DNA of 43,326 nt from an uncultured Thermotogae bacterium (GTDB taxonomy: Bacteria; Thermotogota; Thermotogae; Mesoaciditogales; Mesoaciditogaceae), in contig CAJXLN010000014.1 of assembly GCA_913056255.1 (NCBI GenBank), positions 1 to 43,326 of the forward strand, given 5' to 3'. Made by a program: the position numbers and the translations under genes. Below are positions 1-9,751 of the stretch, piece after piece. Under the pieces are notes generated by a model. It was not told the origin of the DNA. It saw only the letters and a program-made list of their open reading frames with translations, and did not search any database. How positions within the stretch are numbered: the stretch's first letter is position 1; the number at the start of each line of letters is the position of its first letter.

Positions 1-1
1 A

Positions 2-16
2 TCGCTTGCAAAGCGA
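2..16. other. Small inverted repeat at the window edge
   Basis: TCGCTT and AAGCGA form a perfect 6-bp stem with a 3-base loop, some 55 bases beyond the polC stop codon. On the minus strand the T-run lies before the stem, not after it, so this is not a convincing terminator for polC. The 70 bases between the window edge and polC hold nothing else I can recognise. Confidence 0.3.
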
Positions 17-70
17 AAAAAGATTTAGATTTCAAAGTTATAAAGTTGACGCACAGCTTGAGTTAATCTT

Positions 71-3000
71 TCATATCAATGCTATTTGATCATTTTCAGG
101 CAAATCTTCCAACGCCCCTAAATCGCACAGGATCTTAAGATGTGTCTTGTTGAGAAGAGTCCGAGCTTTTAGATCTTCTACGGATTTGAATGGTTTTTTG
201 TTTCTTTCTCTTTCTATGGACTTAGCCACTTTACCGCCAAGACCTGGAACTTTGTTCAAGGGAACCCTAAGAGCATTGTCCTCGATGGTAAAGCGTGTAG
301 TACTTGATTTGAATATGTCCACTCCTTTAAACGAAAATCCTCTCAAAAACATTTCTTTGACGACCTCTAAAACAGTCTTTCTGGCTTTATCTTTAACGTT
401 TTCTATTCCTTCTTCGGCCATGCGGCGCAACTCCGCATTTACCCATTCTAATCCACCGTTCACAACTCTTATATCAAATTCATCGCCTTTGATAGTCAGA
501 TAAGCTGCATAGAAAGCGAGCGGATAATGGACTTTGAAATACGCTATTCTAAAGGCCATACTCACGTAGGCAACGGCATGCGCCTTTGGGAAAAGATATT
601 TTATTTTGTGACAGGAACCGATGTACCATTCAGGCACCTTGTTTCTCTTCATTGCTTTTATCTCTTCTTCTCTGAGATCTTTTCCTTTTCTGATACGCTC
701 CATTATTGTAAAAGCCATGGACGGTTCAAGGCCTTTGTGCAAGAGATAATTCATGATGTCATCCCGACAGGCTATGACATTTTCTAATGTTGCCTTTTTC
801 GTTCTTATAAGGTTTTGGGCGTTGTTTGCCCACACGTCTGTTCCGTGGGAAAGGCCGGAAATTCTCACGAGATCGCCAAAGGATTTCGGCCTTGTTTCCA
901 TAAGCATTTGACGTACAAAATTCGTTCCAAATTCAGGTATTCCGTACGTCCCAACATCTGTTCCGAGCTCTTTTTTACTCAATCTTAATGATTTCGTTGA
1001 AGAGAACAATTCCATGGTAGGCTTATCGTTCATTGGAACTTTCACTGGGTCCACACCAGTCAGATCTTTGAGCATTTTCACCGTTGTGGGATCGTCATGA
1101 CCCAGTATATCGAGTTTTACAAGTGTATCGTGTATTGAGTGATAATCAAAGTGTGTAGTTATAACGTCGCTTTTGGTATCATTTGCTGGTCTCTGAACAG
1201 CTGTGAATTGGTGAATATCGAGATCTTTGGGAACGATCATCAAACCACCTGGATGTTGGCCAGTTGTACGTTTGACACCTGCAAGACGCGAGGCAAAGTA
1301 CTCGATTTTAGCTTTGTTCAAATCTTTTCCAGTCTTTTCCATGTATCCTTTTACAAATCCATAAGCCGTTCGATCGGCTATCGTGGATATCGTTCCAGCT
1401 CGAAAAACGTGCCTCTTTCCGAAAAGCTTTTCTATGAACTTGTGGGCTTTGGACTGATAATCACCGGAAAAATTAAGGTCTATGTCAGGGACTTTATCAC
1501 CATGGAATCCCATGAAAGTTTCAAATGGAATGTTCTGTCCATCGCTCTTCAAATCTGCCCCACATTTTGGACACTTTTTTGTTGGAAGATCGTATCCCGA
1601 TTCCACCGAATTGTCAAATTCTATATGATGGCACTTTGGGCAATAATAATGTGGCGGAAGTGGATTCACTTCGGTGATACCGAGCATCGTGGCTACAAGC
1701 GAAGAACCAACAGAACCTCTTGAACCAACAACGTATCCATCTGATTTTGATTTCTCAACCAATTGTTTCGCTATGAGATATAAAACCGCATAACCATGAT
1801 CTATTATGGAGTGAAGCTCCCTGTCAAGCCTCTCAGATATAACTTTTGGAAGTGGGGCACCATAGAGTTTTTTAGCGTTTTGATAGGTCTCTCTTTTGAT
1901 CGTTTCCTCAGCGTCTTCAATTTTAGGTGGATGGAGTTTTGAATCTACGATTTTCACATTTCCCACTTCGTCTGCGATCTTGTTGGTGTTTTCCACAACA
2001 ACTTCTTTACAAATCTCATCCGCATTATCAAGACCTTCGAATATCTCATGAGCTGCGTTTAACATCTCCTCTGTAGTCCTGAGATAAAGTCCGGATTGAT
2101 CGTCGAAATTCTTGTAATCCTGTGCTGCCTGGAGTATTGCTCTAACTTCGGCGTCTTCCGGATTTAAAAAATGTACATCTCCAGTCATGACAACCGGTAT
2201 TGAGAGTGCCTTCCCAAGAGAATAGACTTTTAAATAAAACTTTTTCAGAAGCTCTCTTGTTATATCACGTGAATTATCATCGCTTTTTACATCCAAAGGC
2301 ATGATTTCGAGAAAATCGTAGAACGACGCGATTTGTATGAGTTCTTCTTCGGTTGCTCCCCCAAAATAGTTCTCTGCCAATTCGCCGGACAAACAAGCAG
2401 AACCTACGAGTAATCCATTCCTTCTCTTTGCAAGCAGGGATTTAGGGATCCGTGGTTTTCCCTTAAAGTATTCGATATGAGACTTGCTAACCAATTTGTA
2501 AAGGTTGGTAAGACCTTTCTGATCTTTAACGAGGATCGTCATGTGATGAGGATAGAGGGCTTTAACATTCACATCCTTAGAAAGTTCATTGAGCTTTTCA
2601 AGAGTGTGTATGCCCTTGGAATTCGACATATTCACGAGCTTCAAAAAAACCTCTACAGTGATTTTAGTGTCGTCCAAAGCACGATGGTGATTGAATTCTC
2701 CCAATTTGAGTGCTTTCACAACTTTTTCCAATCCATATCTGGGAAGTGTCAGGAGTGCCTTTGAAAACTGAAGGGTATCTATGTAAGGAAGATCCACGTT
2801 CATACCGATTCTTTTTGCACTTTCTCTCAAAAATCTGTAATCAAAATCGGCATTGTGAGCAACGAGTATCGAATTGCCTATGAAATCCATGAGCTTTGGA
2901 AGAACATCTTCTACGCTGGGTGCGTCTTTGAGTTCCTCTTCGGATATACCGGTAATCTCAAATGATTTATAGGAGATCTTTCCTTTAGGTTTTACAAGAG

Positions 3001-4213
3001 AATGAAATGTTTGAGTGATCTTCATCTTTTCCACTCTAACGGCGCCGATTTCTATGATTTCGTCACTCACCGCGTTCAATCCAGTTGTTTCAAAGTCTAT
3101 GACGACAAAGGTCGCATCTTTTAACTCTCCGGATGGAGAACCATTTCTAAGTATCTTACCGGTATCATCAACAACGTAAGCTTCCATTCCATACAGTGGT
3201 TTGATTCCATTTTTCAAACTGAGCTTTTCAAATATTGGAAAGGACTGAATAACACCGTGATCCGTCACGGCAACTGCTTTGTGACCCCATCTTTTCAAAA
3301 TTTCAAAGAGTTTGTTTGGATTTACCAGACCATCCATTGCTGACATGGTGGTATGTAAATGCAATTCGACACGTTTAACTGTGGAATTGTCCATTCTGAA
3401 TTCTGGACTCCAGTTTTCAACGGAATTGACCATAATGACTTTTTCATGAGTGTACTTGTCTTCGCTGACTTTCCCTGAGATCATGCAGTAATTTGGCATG
3501 GACTTTGAAAGATCTTTTGCCAACTGTCTGAACGCTTTACATCTTATCGCAGAAGAGGAATCGATCATTGAGAATGAGAATACGGGACTCTTTCCACTTC
3601 TGAAATTCCATCCGAAAGATTCTCCAGCTATCCAAACCTTGTCTCCAATCTCAAGTGATTCGATCGGTGATATGGAAATATTTTTCGGCTTTTTTCTTTT
3701 CGTCGTCTTCTTTTGGCTATTTTCAACTCTCGCCACATTTGGCACAAGTGAAGGAGGGGGTAATATCTCCCCTTCGTTATTTAAAGATAGTGAGCAGCCA
3801 ATTTCCACATTCATTCCAGGGAAAAATTTACATGCAAGTGAATCTATAGCACGCTTGGAACCGTTAACGCTTATCCTATCTCTTATGAATTCGTTTGAAA
3901 CGAATATTTTAACGATTTTACCGTCTATTTTCACATCATCCAGTACGCCATCCAGGATTTTGATTTCATCGAGAAGAGCATTTTTAAAAAGCTCTCCTTT
4001 GTCATTTCCATTAAAGGCGCGAATCCTTACAGGCATCTGTACATACGCTGACAATAATTCTTCCATCTTTTTTGTCTCTTTAGCTTCATCTACAAGCAGT
4101 TCAATCGTGTCGTTTTTTACAACGATGCTATTCACTTTGAGCTGCGAGGCTTTGAAACCAAATTGTTCAGAAAATTCCGTAAGATCAAGTTCGGTGAGTA
4201 TTCTGTAAGTCAC
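71..4213 (-). CDS. polC: DNA polymerase III alpha subunit, PolC type
   Basis: Replicative DNA polymerase with built-in proofreading, about 1380 residues, close to usual PolC length. Counting from a possible TTG at 4231, the order is: N-terminal and OB-fold region (about 1-280), PHP domain starting with HLHTT at 291, an inserted DEDD exonuclease beginning DFETTG at 379 with later HNADFD and HHRALDD motifs, a zinc ribbon of four cysteines (about 864-895), and the polymerase core with the catalytic PDIDLNF motif near 915-921. I prefer the GTG at 4213 to the TTG at 4231, because GGAAGGTG sits 6 bases before the GTG and the TTG has no ribosome-binding site. It lies 44 bases after ruvC and is probably cotranscribed with it. 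PolC is typical of Firmicutes and Thermotogota; identification is secure. Confidence 0.97.
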   Translation of the reverse strand: MTYRILTELDLTEFSEQFGFKASQLKVNSIVVKNDTIELLVDEAKETKKMEELLSAYVQMPVRIRAFNGNDKGELFKNALLDEIKILDGVLDDVKIDGKIVKIFVSNEFIRDRISVNGSKRAIDSLACKFFPGMNVEIGCSLSLNNEGEILPPPSLVPNVARVENSQKKTTKRKKPKNISISPIESLEIGDKVWIAGESFGWNFRSGKSPVFSFSMIDSSSAIRCKAFRQLAKDLSKSMPNYCMISGKVSEDKYTHEKVIMVNSVENWSPEFRMDNSTVKRVELHLHTTMSAMDGLVNPNKLFEILKRWGHKAVAVTDHGVIQSFPIFEKLSLKNGIKPLYGMEAYVVDDTGKILRNGSPSGELKDATFVVIDFETTGLNAVSDEIIEIGAVRVEKMKITQTFHSLVKPKGKISYKSFEITGISEEELKDAPSVEDVLPKLMDFIGNSILVAHNADFDYRFLRESAKRIGMNVDLPYIDTLQFSKALLTLPRYGLEKVVKALKLGEFNHHRALDDTKITVEVFLKLVNMSNSKGIHTLEKLNELSKDVNVKALYPHHMTILVKDQKGLTNLYKLVSKSHIEYFKGKPRIPKSLLAKRRNGLLVGSACLSGELAENYFGGATEEELIQIASFYDFLEIMPLDVKSDDNSRDITRELLKKFYLKVYSLGKALSIPVVMTGDVHFLNPEDAEVRAILQAAQDYKNFDDQSGLYLRTTEEMLNAAHEIFEGLDNADEICKEVVVENTNKIADEVGNVKIVDSKLHPPKIEDAEETIKRETYQNAKKLYGAPLPKVISERLDRELHSIIDHGYAVLYLIAKQLVEKSKSDGYVVGSRGSVGSSLVATMLGITEVNPLPPHYYCPKCHHIEFDNSVESGYDLPTKKCPKCGADLKSDGQNIPFETFMGFHGDKVPDIDLNFSGDYQSKAHKFIEKLFGKRHVFRAGTISTIADRTAYGFVKGYMEKTGKDLNKAKIEYFASRLAGVKRTTGQHPGGLMIVPKDLDIHQFTAVQRPANDTKSDVITTHFDYHSIHDTLVKLDILGHDDPTTVKMLKDLTGVDPVKVPMNDKPTMELFSSTKSLRLSKKELGTDVGTYGIPEFGTNFVRQMLMETRPKSFGDLVRISGLSHGTDVWANNAQNLIRTKKATLENVIACRDDIMNYLLHKGLEPSMAFTIMERIRKGKDLREEEIKAMKRNKVPEWYIGSCHKIKYLFPKAHAVAYVSMAFRIAYFKVHYPLAFYAAYLTIKGDEFDIRVVNGGLEWVNAELRRMAEEGIENVKDKARKTVLEVVKEMFLRGFSFKGVDIFKSSTTRFTIEDNALRVPLNKVPGLGGKVAKSIERERNKKPFKSVEDLKARTLLNKTHLKILCDLGALEDLPENDQIALI

Positions 4214-4257
4214 GTAACACACCTTCCACAATTTCGCTTTTCAAACAATTCATATCT

Positions 4258-4749
4258 TCATATCAAAAGTTGATGGGCATGACATAAGGCAATTGCAAGT
4301 GCATCGGCGGCATCATCTGGCCGTGGAATTTTCTCCATTTTCAACATCAATTTGACCATTTCTTGCACCTGTCTTTTTGTGGCTTTTCCATATCCAGTGA
4401 CCGAAAGTTTAACTTCCATGGGTGTGTATTCATAAATCTTGACACCAAATTTCTCAAGTGCCAAAAGTATGACTCCTCTGGCTTCCCCAACTGGAATGGC
4501 AGTTGTTATGTTTCTAAAAAAATAAAGTTCTTCGATGGCCGATTCATCAGGCATGAACTCAGTAAGAATTTTCGAAAGTGTATCGTATATTTTCTCAAGC
4601 CTTATTGGTAAAGCATCTTTGGAACTCGTGCGTATCGTACCGTATTTTACGAGAGTTTCTGTCTTAGCGTGAATGTCTAAAACACCATATCCCACTATCC
4701 CAAAACCCGGATCCAAACCCAATATTCTTTTACTTGATTTACTTGACAT
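4258..4749 (-). CDS. ruvC: Crossover junction endodeoxyribonuclease RuvC
   Basis: Holliday-junction resolvase, 163 residues, normal family length. The RNase H-like fold and its acidic site are visible: D13 in GLDPG, E73 in AIEELYF, and D146 and D149 in DDAADALAIALCH. It is the first gene of a minus-strand pair with polC. The ATG has no Shine-Dalgarno; instead a perfect TATAAT ends 6 bases before it, which suggests a leaderless transcript. No later start would keep the first beta-strand and D13. Confidence 0.95.
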   Translation of the reverse strand: MSSKSSKRILGLDPGFGIVGYGVLDIHAKTETLVKYGTIRTSSKDALPIRLEKIYDTLSKILTEFMPDESAIEELYFFRNITTAIPVGEARGVILLALEKFGVKIYEYTPMEVKLSVTGYGKATKRQVQEMVKLMLKMEKIPRPDDAADALAIALCHAHQLLI

Positions 4750-4755
4750 GCCGTA

Positions 4756-4761
4756 ATTATA
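4756..4761 (-). promoter_or_regulatory. Consensus -10 box just upstream of ruvC
   Basis: TATAAT on the minus strand, separated from the ruvC ATG by only 6 bases. The expected transcription start (about 7 bases downstream) falls on the ATG itself. The -35 region is weak; GACTTC at 16 bases is the best I find. Confidence 0.55.
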
Positions 4762-5062
4762 CCTACAAGAGTTTTAAGAAGTCTCACACTATTATGAAGA
4801 ATTGAGAATTTGAAGAATGTAAATTCCGTTCATACTCATGACAAATCATCAGAAAATGCAAAAACGCGCCTTACAAACGAAATTCACTGTCAAAAATTCA
4901 AGTACACTTCTGATTTTTCCTCTTAAAGCAGCCAGTGTGCGCTTCAAATGAACATTTGTTATCCATAAAAACATCACATCATCACTTGTAAAGTAATATA
5001 CTTTTAATGATTTTTTGAAGATTATCTATCAATGACGATTTTTAAACGAATTCCAAAAATGG
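4762..5062. other. Intergenic region between divergent ruvC and rpmB
   Basis: About 300 bases without a credible gene. Apart from the ruvC -10 box at one end and the rpmB promoter at the other I see no ORF with a start and ribosome-binding site, no strong hairpin and no repeat. Confidence 0.5.
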
Positions 5063-5091
5063 TTGAGTTTTAAACTCAAGCGTGTTATAAT
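5063..5091 (+). promoter_or_regulatory. rpmB promoter with overlapping palindrome
   Basis: TTGAGT (5063-5068), a 17-base spacer and TATAAT (5086-5091) form a near-consensus sigma-70 type promoter, 45 bases before the rpmB ATG. The -35 box is part of a perfect inverted repeat, TTGAGTTT-T-AAACTCAA at 5063-5079, positioned as an operator would be. A regulator is inferred, not seen. Confidence 0.75.
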
Positions 5092-5135
5092 CCGCCAGAT
5101 GGAGATGATAAGATAAAGAGAAGGGGTAAAAAACG

Positions 5136-5327
5136 ATGTCAAGAAAATGTGATATTTGTGGAAAAACCGTTTCAACCGGCAACAATGTAAGTCATTCGCA
5201 CAAAAAAACAAGGAGAACTTTTAAACCGAATCTTCAACGTGTCAAGGTATTGGACAAAGATGGTAAGGTGAAACGCTTGAATGTTTGTACAAGATGTCTT
5301 AAGGCTGGAAAAGTTCAGAAAGTTTAA
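5136..5327 (+). CDS. rpmB: 50S ribosomal protein L28
   Basis: Large-subunit ribosomal protein, 63 residues, with the L28 opening [10 protein letters not shown] and a zinc-ribbon set of cysteines C5, C8, C51 and C54 (the zinc-binding form of L28). An AAGGGG ribosome-binding site precedes the ATG. It is first in the plus-strand run; alr follows after 5 bases. Confidence 0.96.
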   Translation: MSRKCDICGKTVSTGNNVSHSHKKTRRTFKPNLQRVKVLDKDGKVKRLNVCTRCLKAGKVQKV

Positions 5328-5332
5328 GCAGT

Positions 5333-6424
5333 GTGAAAAGTAGAAGCACCTATGCGGAGGTGGATGTCAAAAAGTTCCTCCGCAATATTTTTGAGATTTC
5401 AAAAAGAGTGGGAATTCCCGTTGCTCCAGTTCTCAAAGCTGATGCTTACGGTCACGGTGCTGCAATGTTGGCTCGCGCGTGTCAAAAAGCCGGAATCACT
5501 TTTCTTGTCGTTGCATTTTTGGAAGAGGGAATTCAACTTAGAGAATCCGGGATAACCCTACCAATTCTTATCTTGAATTACTTCGATTCGTCTTACACTA
5601 AAAAGGCCATAGAATACGGCTTAACTGTTACGATATATTCCTTTGAGCAAATGAGAGAAATTTCTGAGCATCTCGGTCAACACGATAGGCTGAAGGTTCA
5701 TCTTAACGTGGATACCGGTATGTCTCGACTTGGTCTTAACTCCGACAGCTCTCTGAAACTTTACGAAGAAATGAAAGAGGATGAAAGGTTTATCGTTGAA
5801 GGCGTTTACACCCATCTTTCTTCAGCCGACGAACCAGAAGATAAGGCAAACACCAGACAGTTAAAGACATTCAAAGATTTTTTATCTCGTATAGAAAGGC
5901 CACGCTACGTTCATATCTCTAACAGCGCTGCGTCCACTATTTTGAAGCTTTCTATGGGAAACATATGTAGAGTTGGTATAGCATCATATGGACTGCAACC
6001 ATCTTCCAACGTTCAAATAGATTACATTCAACCTGTGATGAGCATTCACTCAACAGTCTCATTCGTAAAAAAATTAGATAAGGGTCAAAGTGTTGGTTAC
6101 AGTCATGCTTTTACGGCTGATAAAAGAATGAAAGTCGCCACTGTACCGTTTGGCTACGCAGATGGTTTGCCAAGAAGCCTATCAAACAAAGGCGAAGTTT
6201 TGATCCACTCTAAGCGTGCTCGTATACTGGGAAAAGTAAGCATGGACCAAATAGTGGTTGACACTTCAGCCATCGATGATGTTAAAATGGGAGATGACGT
6301 GATAATAATCGGCGAATCTGGAAACGAGAGAATAAGCGCCGAGGAAATTGCGAAAATAGCAGGCACGATAAATTATGAAATCGTATGTGGTATTTCTAAA
6401 AGAGTACCACGTGTTTATGTTTGA
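5333..6424 (+). CDS. alr: Alanine racemase
   Basis: PLP-dependent interconversion of L- and D-alanine, supplying D-alanine for peptidoglycan; 363 residues. The PLP lysine is K35 in VLKADAYGHG, and the catalytic tyrosine lies in the SVGYSHAF motif of the C-terminal half. The usual MDQ and FGYADG motifs are present. The start is GTG, 5 bases after the rpmB stop, with little Shine-Dalgarno, so translation is probably coupled to rpmB. Confidence 0.94.
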   Translation: MKSRSTYAEVDVKKFLRNIFEISKRVGIPVAPVLKADAYGHGAAMLARACQKAGITFLVVAFLEEGIQLRESGITLPILILNYFDSSYTKKAIEYGLTVTIYSFEQMREISEHLGQHDRLKVHLNVDTGMSRLGLNSDSSLKLYEEMKEDERFIVEGVYTHLSSADEPEDKANTRQLKTFKDFLSRIERPRYVHISNSAASTILKLSMGNICRVGIASYGLQPSSNVQIDYIQPVMSIHSTVSFVKKLDKGQSVGYSHAFTADKRMKVATVPFGYADGLPRSLSNKGEVLIHSKRARILGKVSMDQIVVDTSAIDDVKMGDDVIIIGESGNERISAEEIAKIAGTINYEIVCGISKRVPRVYV

Positions 6425-6445
6425 AGATGAAAGCGGTGGATGCTG

Positions 6446-7477
6446 GTGAAGATTGGAGATCTTTTCAGTAATGAGTACCTCGAGAAATTAGGCTTTTCCA
6501 AGGAAAGTTTATCCGGGCATAAAATGATTGCAGACATTTCGGAAAACGATGTTGTTAATTTGATACTCAAGGTTACGAGTAAGAGATTACAAGAGTCAAG
6601 AGATGGCAAGAAATTCCTGCTTTTAACTCTTGCAGATCGAAGTGGTGAGATACGCGCGGTAGATTGGTTCAACGCAGCTGAAAACGATGCGAAGATAAAG
6701 ATCAATTCCGTTGTAAAAATTCGTGGACGTGTGATGATGTACATGGATAAACTTCAGATAAACATCGATAAGGATCGCGATGCCCTCATTATATTGAATA
6801 AGGAAGAGTACGATTCCTCTCTTTTCATTTCTACCACAAAAAAAGATGTCAACAGTATGTATTCTGAATTTAAAAATTTGATTGATGGTGTAAGCAAGCA
6901 ATATTTAAGGGAACTCATCAAAGTTCCTTTTGAGGATTCGGATTTCGTGGAGGAATTTCTTAAAGCCCCTGCCGCGATCATCGTACATCACGCATATCGC
7001 GGTGGCCTTTTAGAACATACTCTCGGTGTTATGAAACTTTGCAAATCCATAGGTGAACTTTATCCAGGTGTCAATAAGGACTTGCTGATAGTTGGTGCTG
7101 CAATGCACGATGTTGGGAAAATATACGAGTACAAAATCGAACCTTATGGAATTGAGCGTACTACAGAAGGTGAACTCATAGGACATATAGTTTTAGGCGC
7201 AAAGATGGTCAATGATTGGGCAAAAAAGATTTCCAATTTCCCGAAAAAGGATTTGTACCACTTGATTCACATGATTCTTTCACACCATGGAGAATTGGAA
7301 TGGGGATCTCCTACCCTTCCAAAAACTCTCGAAGCGGTGATTCTTCATCACGCCGATGATCTTGATTCCAAGATCGGACAGATAAATTCCCTTAAAGAGA
7401 AAAACGGTAAAGCTAAATGGAGTGATTACGATCGTTATCTCGGACGGAAAGTCATGCTTAATTGGGATGATTTTTGA
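6446..7477 (+). CDS. 3'-5' exoribonuclease YhaM family protein (OB fold plus HD domain)
   Basis: An N-terminal OB-fold nucleic-acid-binding domain (about 30-125) is followed by an HD metal-dependent hydrolase domain (about 175-320) with HHAYRGGLLEHT, the central AAMHDVGK, and the downstream HMILSHHG and HHADDLD motifs. This OB-HD order is that of B. subtilis YhaM, a 3'-5' exonuclease acting on RNA and single-stranded DNA; 343 residues, slightly longer than YhaM. I chose GTG at 6446 because GGTGG lies 6 bases upstream; an ATG at 6440 touches that site directly. It sits between alr and topA in a colinear run. Confidence 0.85.
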   Translation: MKIGDLFSNEYLEKLGFSKESLSGHKMIADISENDVVNLILKVTSKRLQESRDGKKFLLLTLADRSGEIRAVDWFNAAENDAKIKINSVVKIRGRVMMYMDKLQINIDKDRDALIILNKEEYDSSLFISTTKKDVNSMYSEFKNLIDGVSKQYLRELIKVPFEDSDFVEEFLKAPAAIIVHHAYRGGLLEHTLGVMKLCKSIGELYPGVNKDLLIVGAAMHDVGKIYEYKIEPYGIERTTEGELIGHIVLGAKMVNDWAKKISNFPKKDLYHLIHMILSHHGELEWGSPTLPKTLEAVILHHADDLDSKIGQINSLKEKNGKAKWSDYDRYLGRKVMLNWDDF

Positions 7478-7516
7478 CCAATTTGCGCAATTTTCATGTG
7501 TTAAGGATGTGAACTT

Positions 7517-9751
7517 ATGATCAAAAAACTTGTGATAGTCGAATCTCCATCAAAAGCCAAAACGATACAAAAATACCTTGGAAAAGGGTACAGCGTTTTG
7601 TCATCTCAAGGACACGTCAGAGATCTTCCCGTGTCCAAATTCGGAATTGAAATAAATGGAAAATTCACCCCAGACTTCGAAATAGTGAAGGGAAAGGAAA
7701 AAATAGTTAAAACTTTGAAGTCGGAGGCACGTGGGAAAGAGGTACTCTTGGCCTCTGATAACGACAGAGAAGGAGAAGCAATAGCCTGGCATCTTGCCAA
7801 GATCTTGAATATGAAGATCGAAAAAGAGAATCGCATTGTTTTTAACGAGATCACGGAAAAAGTGATAAAAGAGTCTGTGAAAAAACCACGCCATATAGAT
7901 ATGAACAAGGTCAATTCCCAGCTTACAAGACGCATTCTTGATAGAATAGTAGGCTACAAAGTAAGCCCTATTCTGTGGAAAGTTTTCAAATACGGTCTCA
8001 GTGCTGGAAGAGTCCAATCTTCTGCTCTTAGAATTCTTTGTGAACAAGAAAAGAAGATTCAAAAGTTCAAGCCCCAAAAATACTTTGAAATTGGCTCAGA
8101 GATATTTGGAATGAAGACGAAATTAAAGGCCTTTGACGGAATTGACCTTCAGAAAAACCCGTTTAGTTCAAAAAAAGCGGCAAATGAGGCTTTGAATTAC
8201 ATCCTTTCAACTGATTTCACCATTTCAGATGTGAAGAACGTGACGGTTACTGCTAAGGCTCCTCTTCCTTTCAAGACCAGTACATTGCAACAAGCGGCTG
8301 CATCTGAACTGAATTTTCCAGTTTCAAGAACGATGAAATTAGCTCAAAAACTTTATGAAGGTGTTGAAATAGAAGGCGAAACGATCGCGCTTATAACGTA
8401 TATGCGGACGGATTCTTACAGAATATCCAATGTTGCCAAAGAAAAAGCAAAGGAATTCATCATCAAAAATTATGGGAAAGAATACCTTGCCCAGAAGAGA
8501 ATCATAAAAAAAGACGCACTTTCTCAAGATGCTCACGAGGCAATTAGACCAACTTATCCGAATTTGGAGCCCTATTCGTTGAAAGGAAAGTTGCCAAAAG
8601 AACTTCATTCTCTTTACTCTCTCATATGGAAACGTTTCATGGCGTCACAAATGGCCAATTCCATCTATGAAAAGCGAACTTTTACCATTTCAGATGAAAA
8701 ACAACGTGCATTATTTACGATAGAATTCAAAAAGAGAAAATTCGATGGATTCGAAAAGGTAATGCCGACGAAAGGTGAGACTAAAAGCTTTCCAGATGCA
8801 CATAAGGGTGACGGAATAGAGATCGCCAATCCGACGATTATAGAGCAAGAAACCAAACCGCCTTCAAGGTACACTGAAGCTTCGCTGGTAAAAAAGCTCG
8901 AAGCCGTTGGAATAGGAAGGCCGAGCACTTACGCCACGATCATCCAAAGACTCCTTGATAGAAAATACGTTGAACGAGCTAAAAAGAGTCTTGTTCCAAC
9001 ATTTTTAGGTATGATCGTCAACGATTTTTTGACCAAAGAATTCCCGAAGATCGTAAACTTGAAATTCACCGCGTCCATGGAGAAAGAACTCGATGGAATA
9101 GAAGGTGGCAAAAGTAATTGGCAAAAAGTTTTGAAAGAATTCAACGATGATTTTGTTAAAAATCTTGATCGTGTTACTGATAATGTTAAATCCGGAAATT
9201 TTCGTGTGGCAGTGCCAACAGATGTTAAGTGTTCAAAATGTGGCACAAAAATGGTCTTGAGATACGGAAGATATGGAACTTACCTGGAGTGTCCAAAGTG
9301 CGGTGAAAGAAAAAAAGTTTCGGCAGGTTCTGATATTTCTTACGACGGGAAAACAGCCCATGTAAAGCTCTCTGCACCTGAGATTCTGGACGAAAAATGT
9401 CCAAAATGTGGTGCTCCCCTGGTCAAAAGAACTGGAAGGTATGGCGATTTCATATCGTGCAGCAGATACCCTGAATGCGATTACACCAGACCCATTATCA
9501 AATACGCTCGTGGACATTGTCCCAAATGCGGTGGAAGAGTAACGATACGTAAAAGCAAACGAGGAAAGACCTTTTACATATGTGAGAACAACCCGAAGAG
9601 CTGTGATTTCATAAGCTGGTATGAACCTTCCGATTTCAAATGTCCAGAAGACGGAGAAATGCTTTATTACAAGAAGAAAAGGGAATCAGAGGTGCTTTTT
9701 TGCCAAAAATGCAAGAAAGAATACGACGTAGAGGATTTGGAAAAAGACTAA
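7517..9751 (+). CDS. topA: DNA topoisomerase I (type IA)
   Basis: Relaxes negative supercoils by single-strand passage; 744 residues. The TOPRIM domain starts at residue 3, with E9 and the D81-x-D83-x-E85 metal site, and the catalytic tyrosine is Y295 in ITYMRTDSY. The C-terminus carries three clear four-cysteine zinc ribbons (about 574-700) and a shorter fourth Cys motif at the end (CPEDG...CQKC). It is not reverse gyrase, as there is no helicase domain. An AAGGATG site precedes the ATG. The 3' end overlaps the start of lnt. Confidence 0.96.
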   Translation: MIKKLVIVESPSKAKTIQKYLGKGYSVLSSQGHVRDLPVSKFGIEINGKFTPDFEIVKGKEKIVKTLKSEARGKEVLLASDNDREGEAIAWHLAKILNMKIEKENRIVFNEITEKVIKESVKKPRHIDMNKVNSQLTRRILDRIVGYKVSPILWKVFKYGLSAGRVQSSALRILCEQEKKIQKFKPQKYFEIGSEIFGMKTKLKAFDGIDLQKNPFSSKKAANEALNYILSTDFTISDVKNVTVTAKAPLPFKTSTLQQAAASELNFPVSRTMKLAQKLYEGVEIEGETIALITYMRTDSYRISNVAKEKAKEFIIKNYGKEYLAQKRIIKKDALSQDAHEAIRPTYPNLEPYSLKGKLPKELHSLYSLIWKRFMASQMANSIYEKRTFTISDEKQRALFTIEFKKRKFDGFEKVMPTKGETKSFPDAHKGDGIEIANPTIIEQETKPPSRYTEASLVKKLEAVGIGRPSTYATIIQRLLDRKYVERAKKSLVPTFLGMIVNDFLTKEFPKIVNLKFTASMEKELDGIEGGKSNWQKVLKEFNDDFVKNLDRVTDNVKSGNFRVAVPTDVKCSKCGTKMVLRYGRYGTYLECPKCGERKKVSAGSDISYDGKTAHVKLSAPEILDEKCPKCGAPLVKRTGRYGDFISCSRYPECDYTRPIIKYARGHCPKCGGRVTIRKSKRGKTFYICENNPKSCDFISWYEPSDFKCPEDGEMLYYKKKRESEVLFCQKCKKEYDVEDLEKD

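Noticed and set aside
3498-4208. 236-codon plus-strand ORF opposite polC
   Set aside because: It is antisense to a certain gene, has no ribosome-binding site and no recognisable domain; the same holds for the plus-strand ORFs at 147-503 and 1139-1723.
7517-9751. Reverse gyrase
   Set aside because: The protein begins directly with TOPRIM and has no helicase-like N-terminal half; it is ordinary topoisomerase I.
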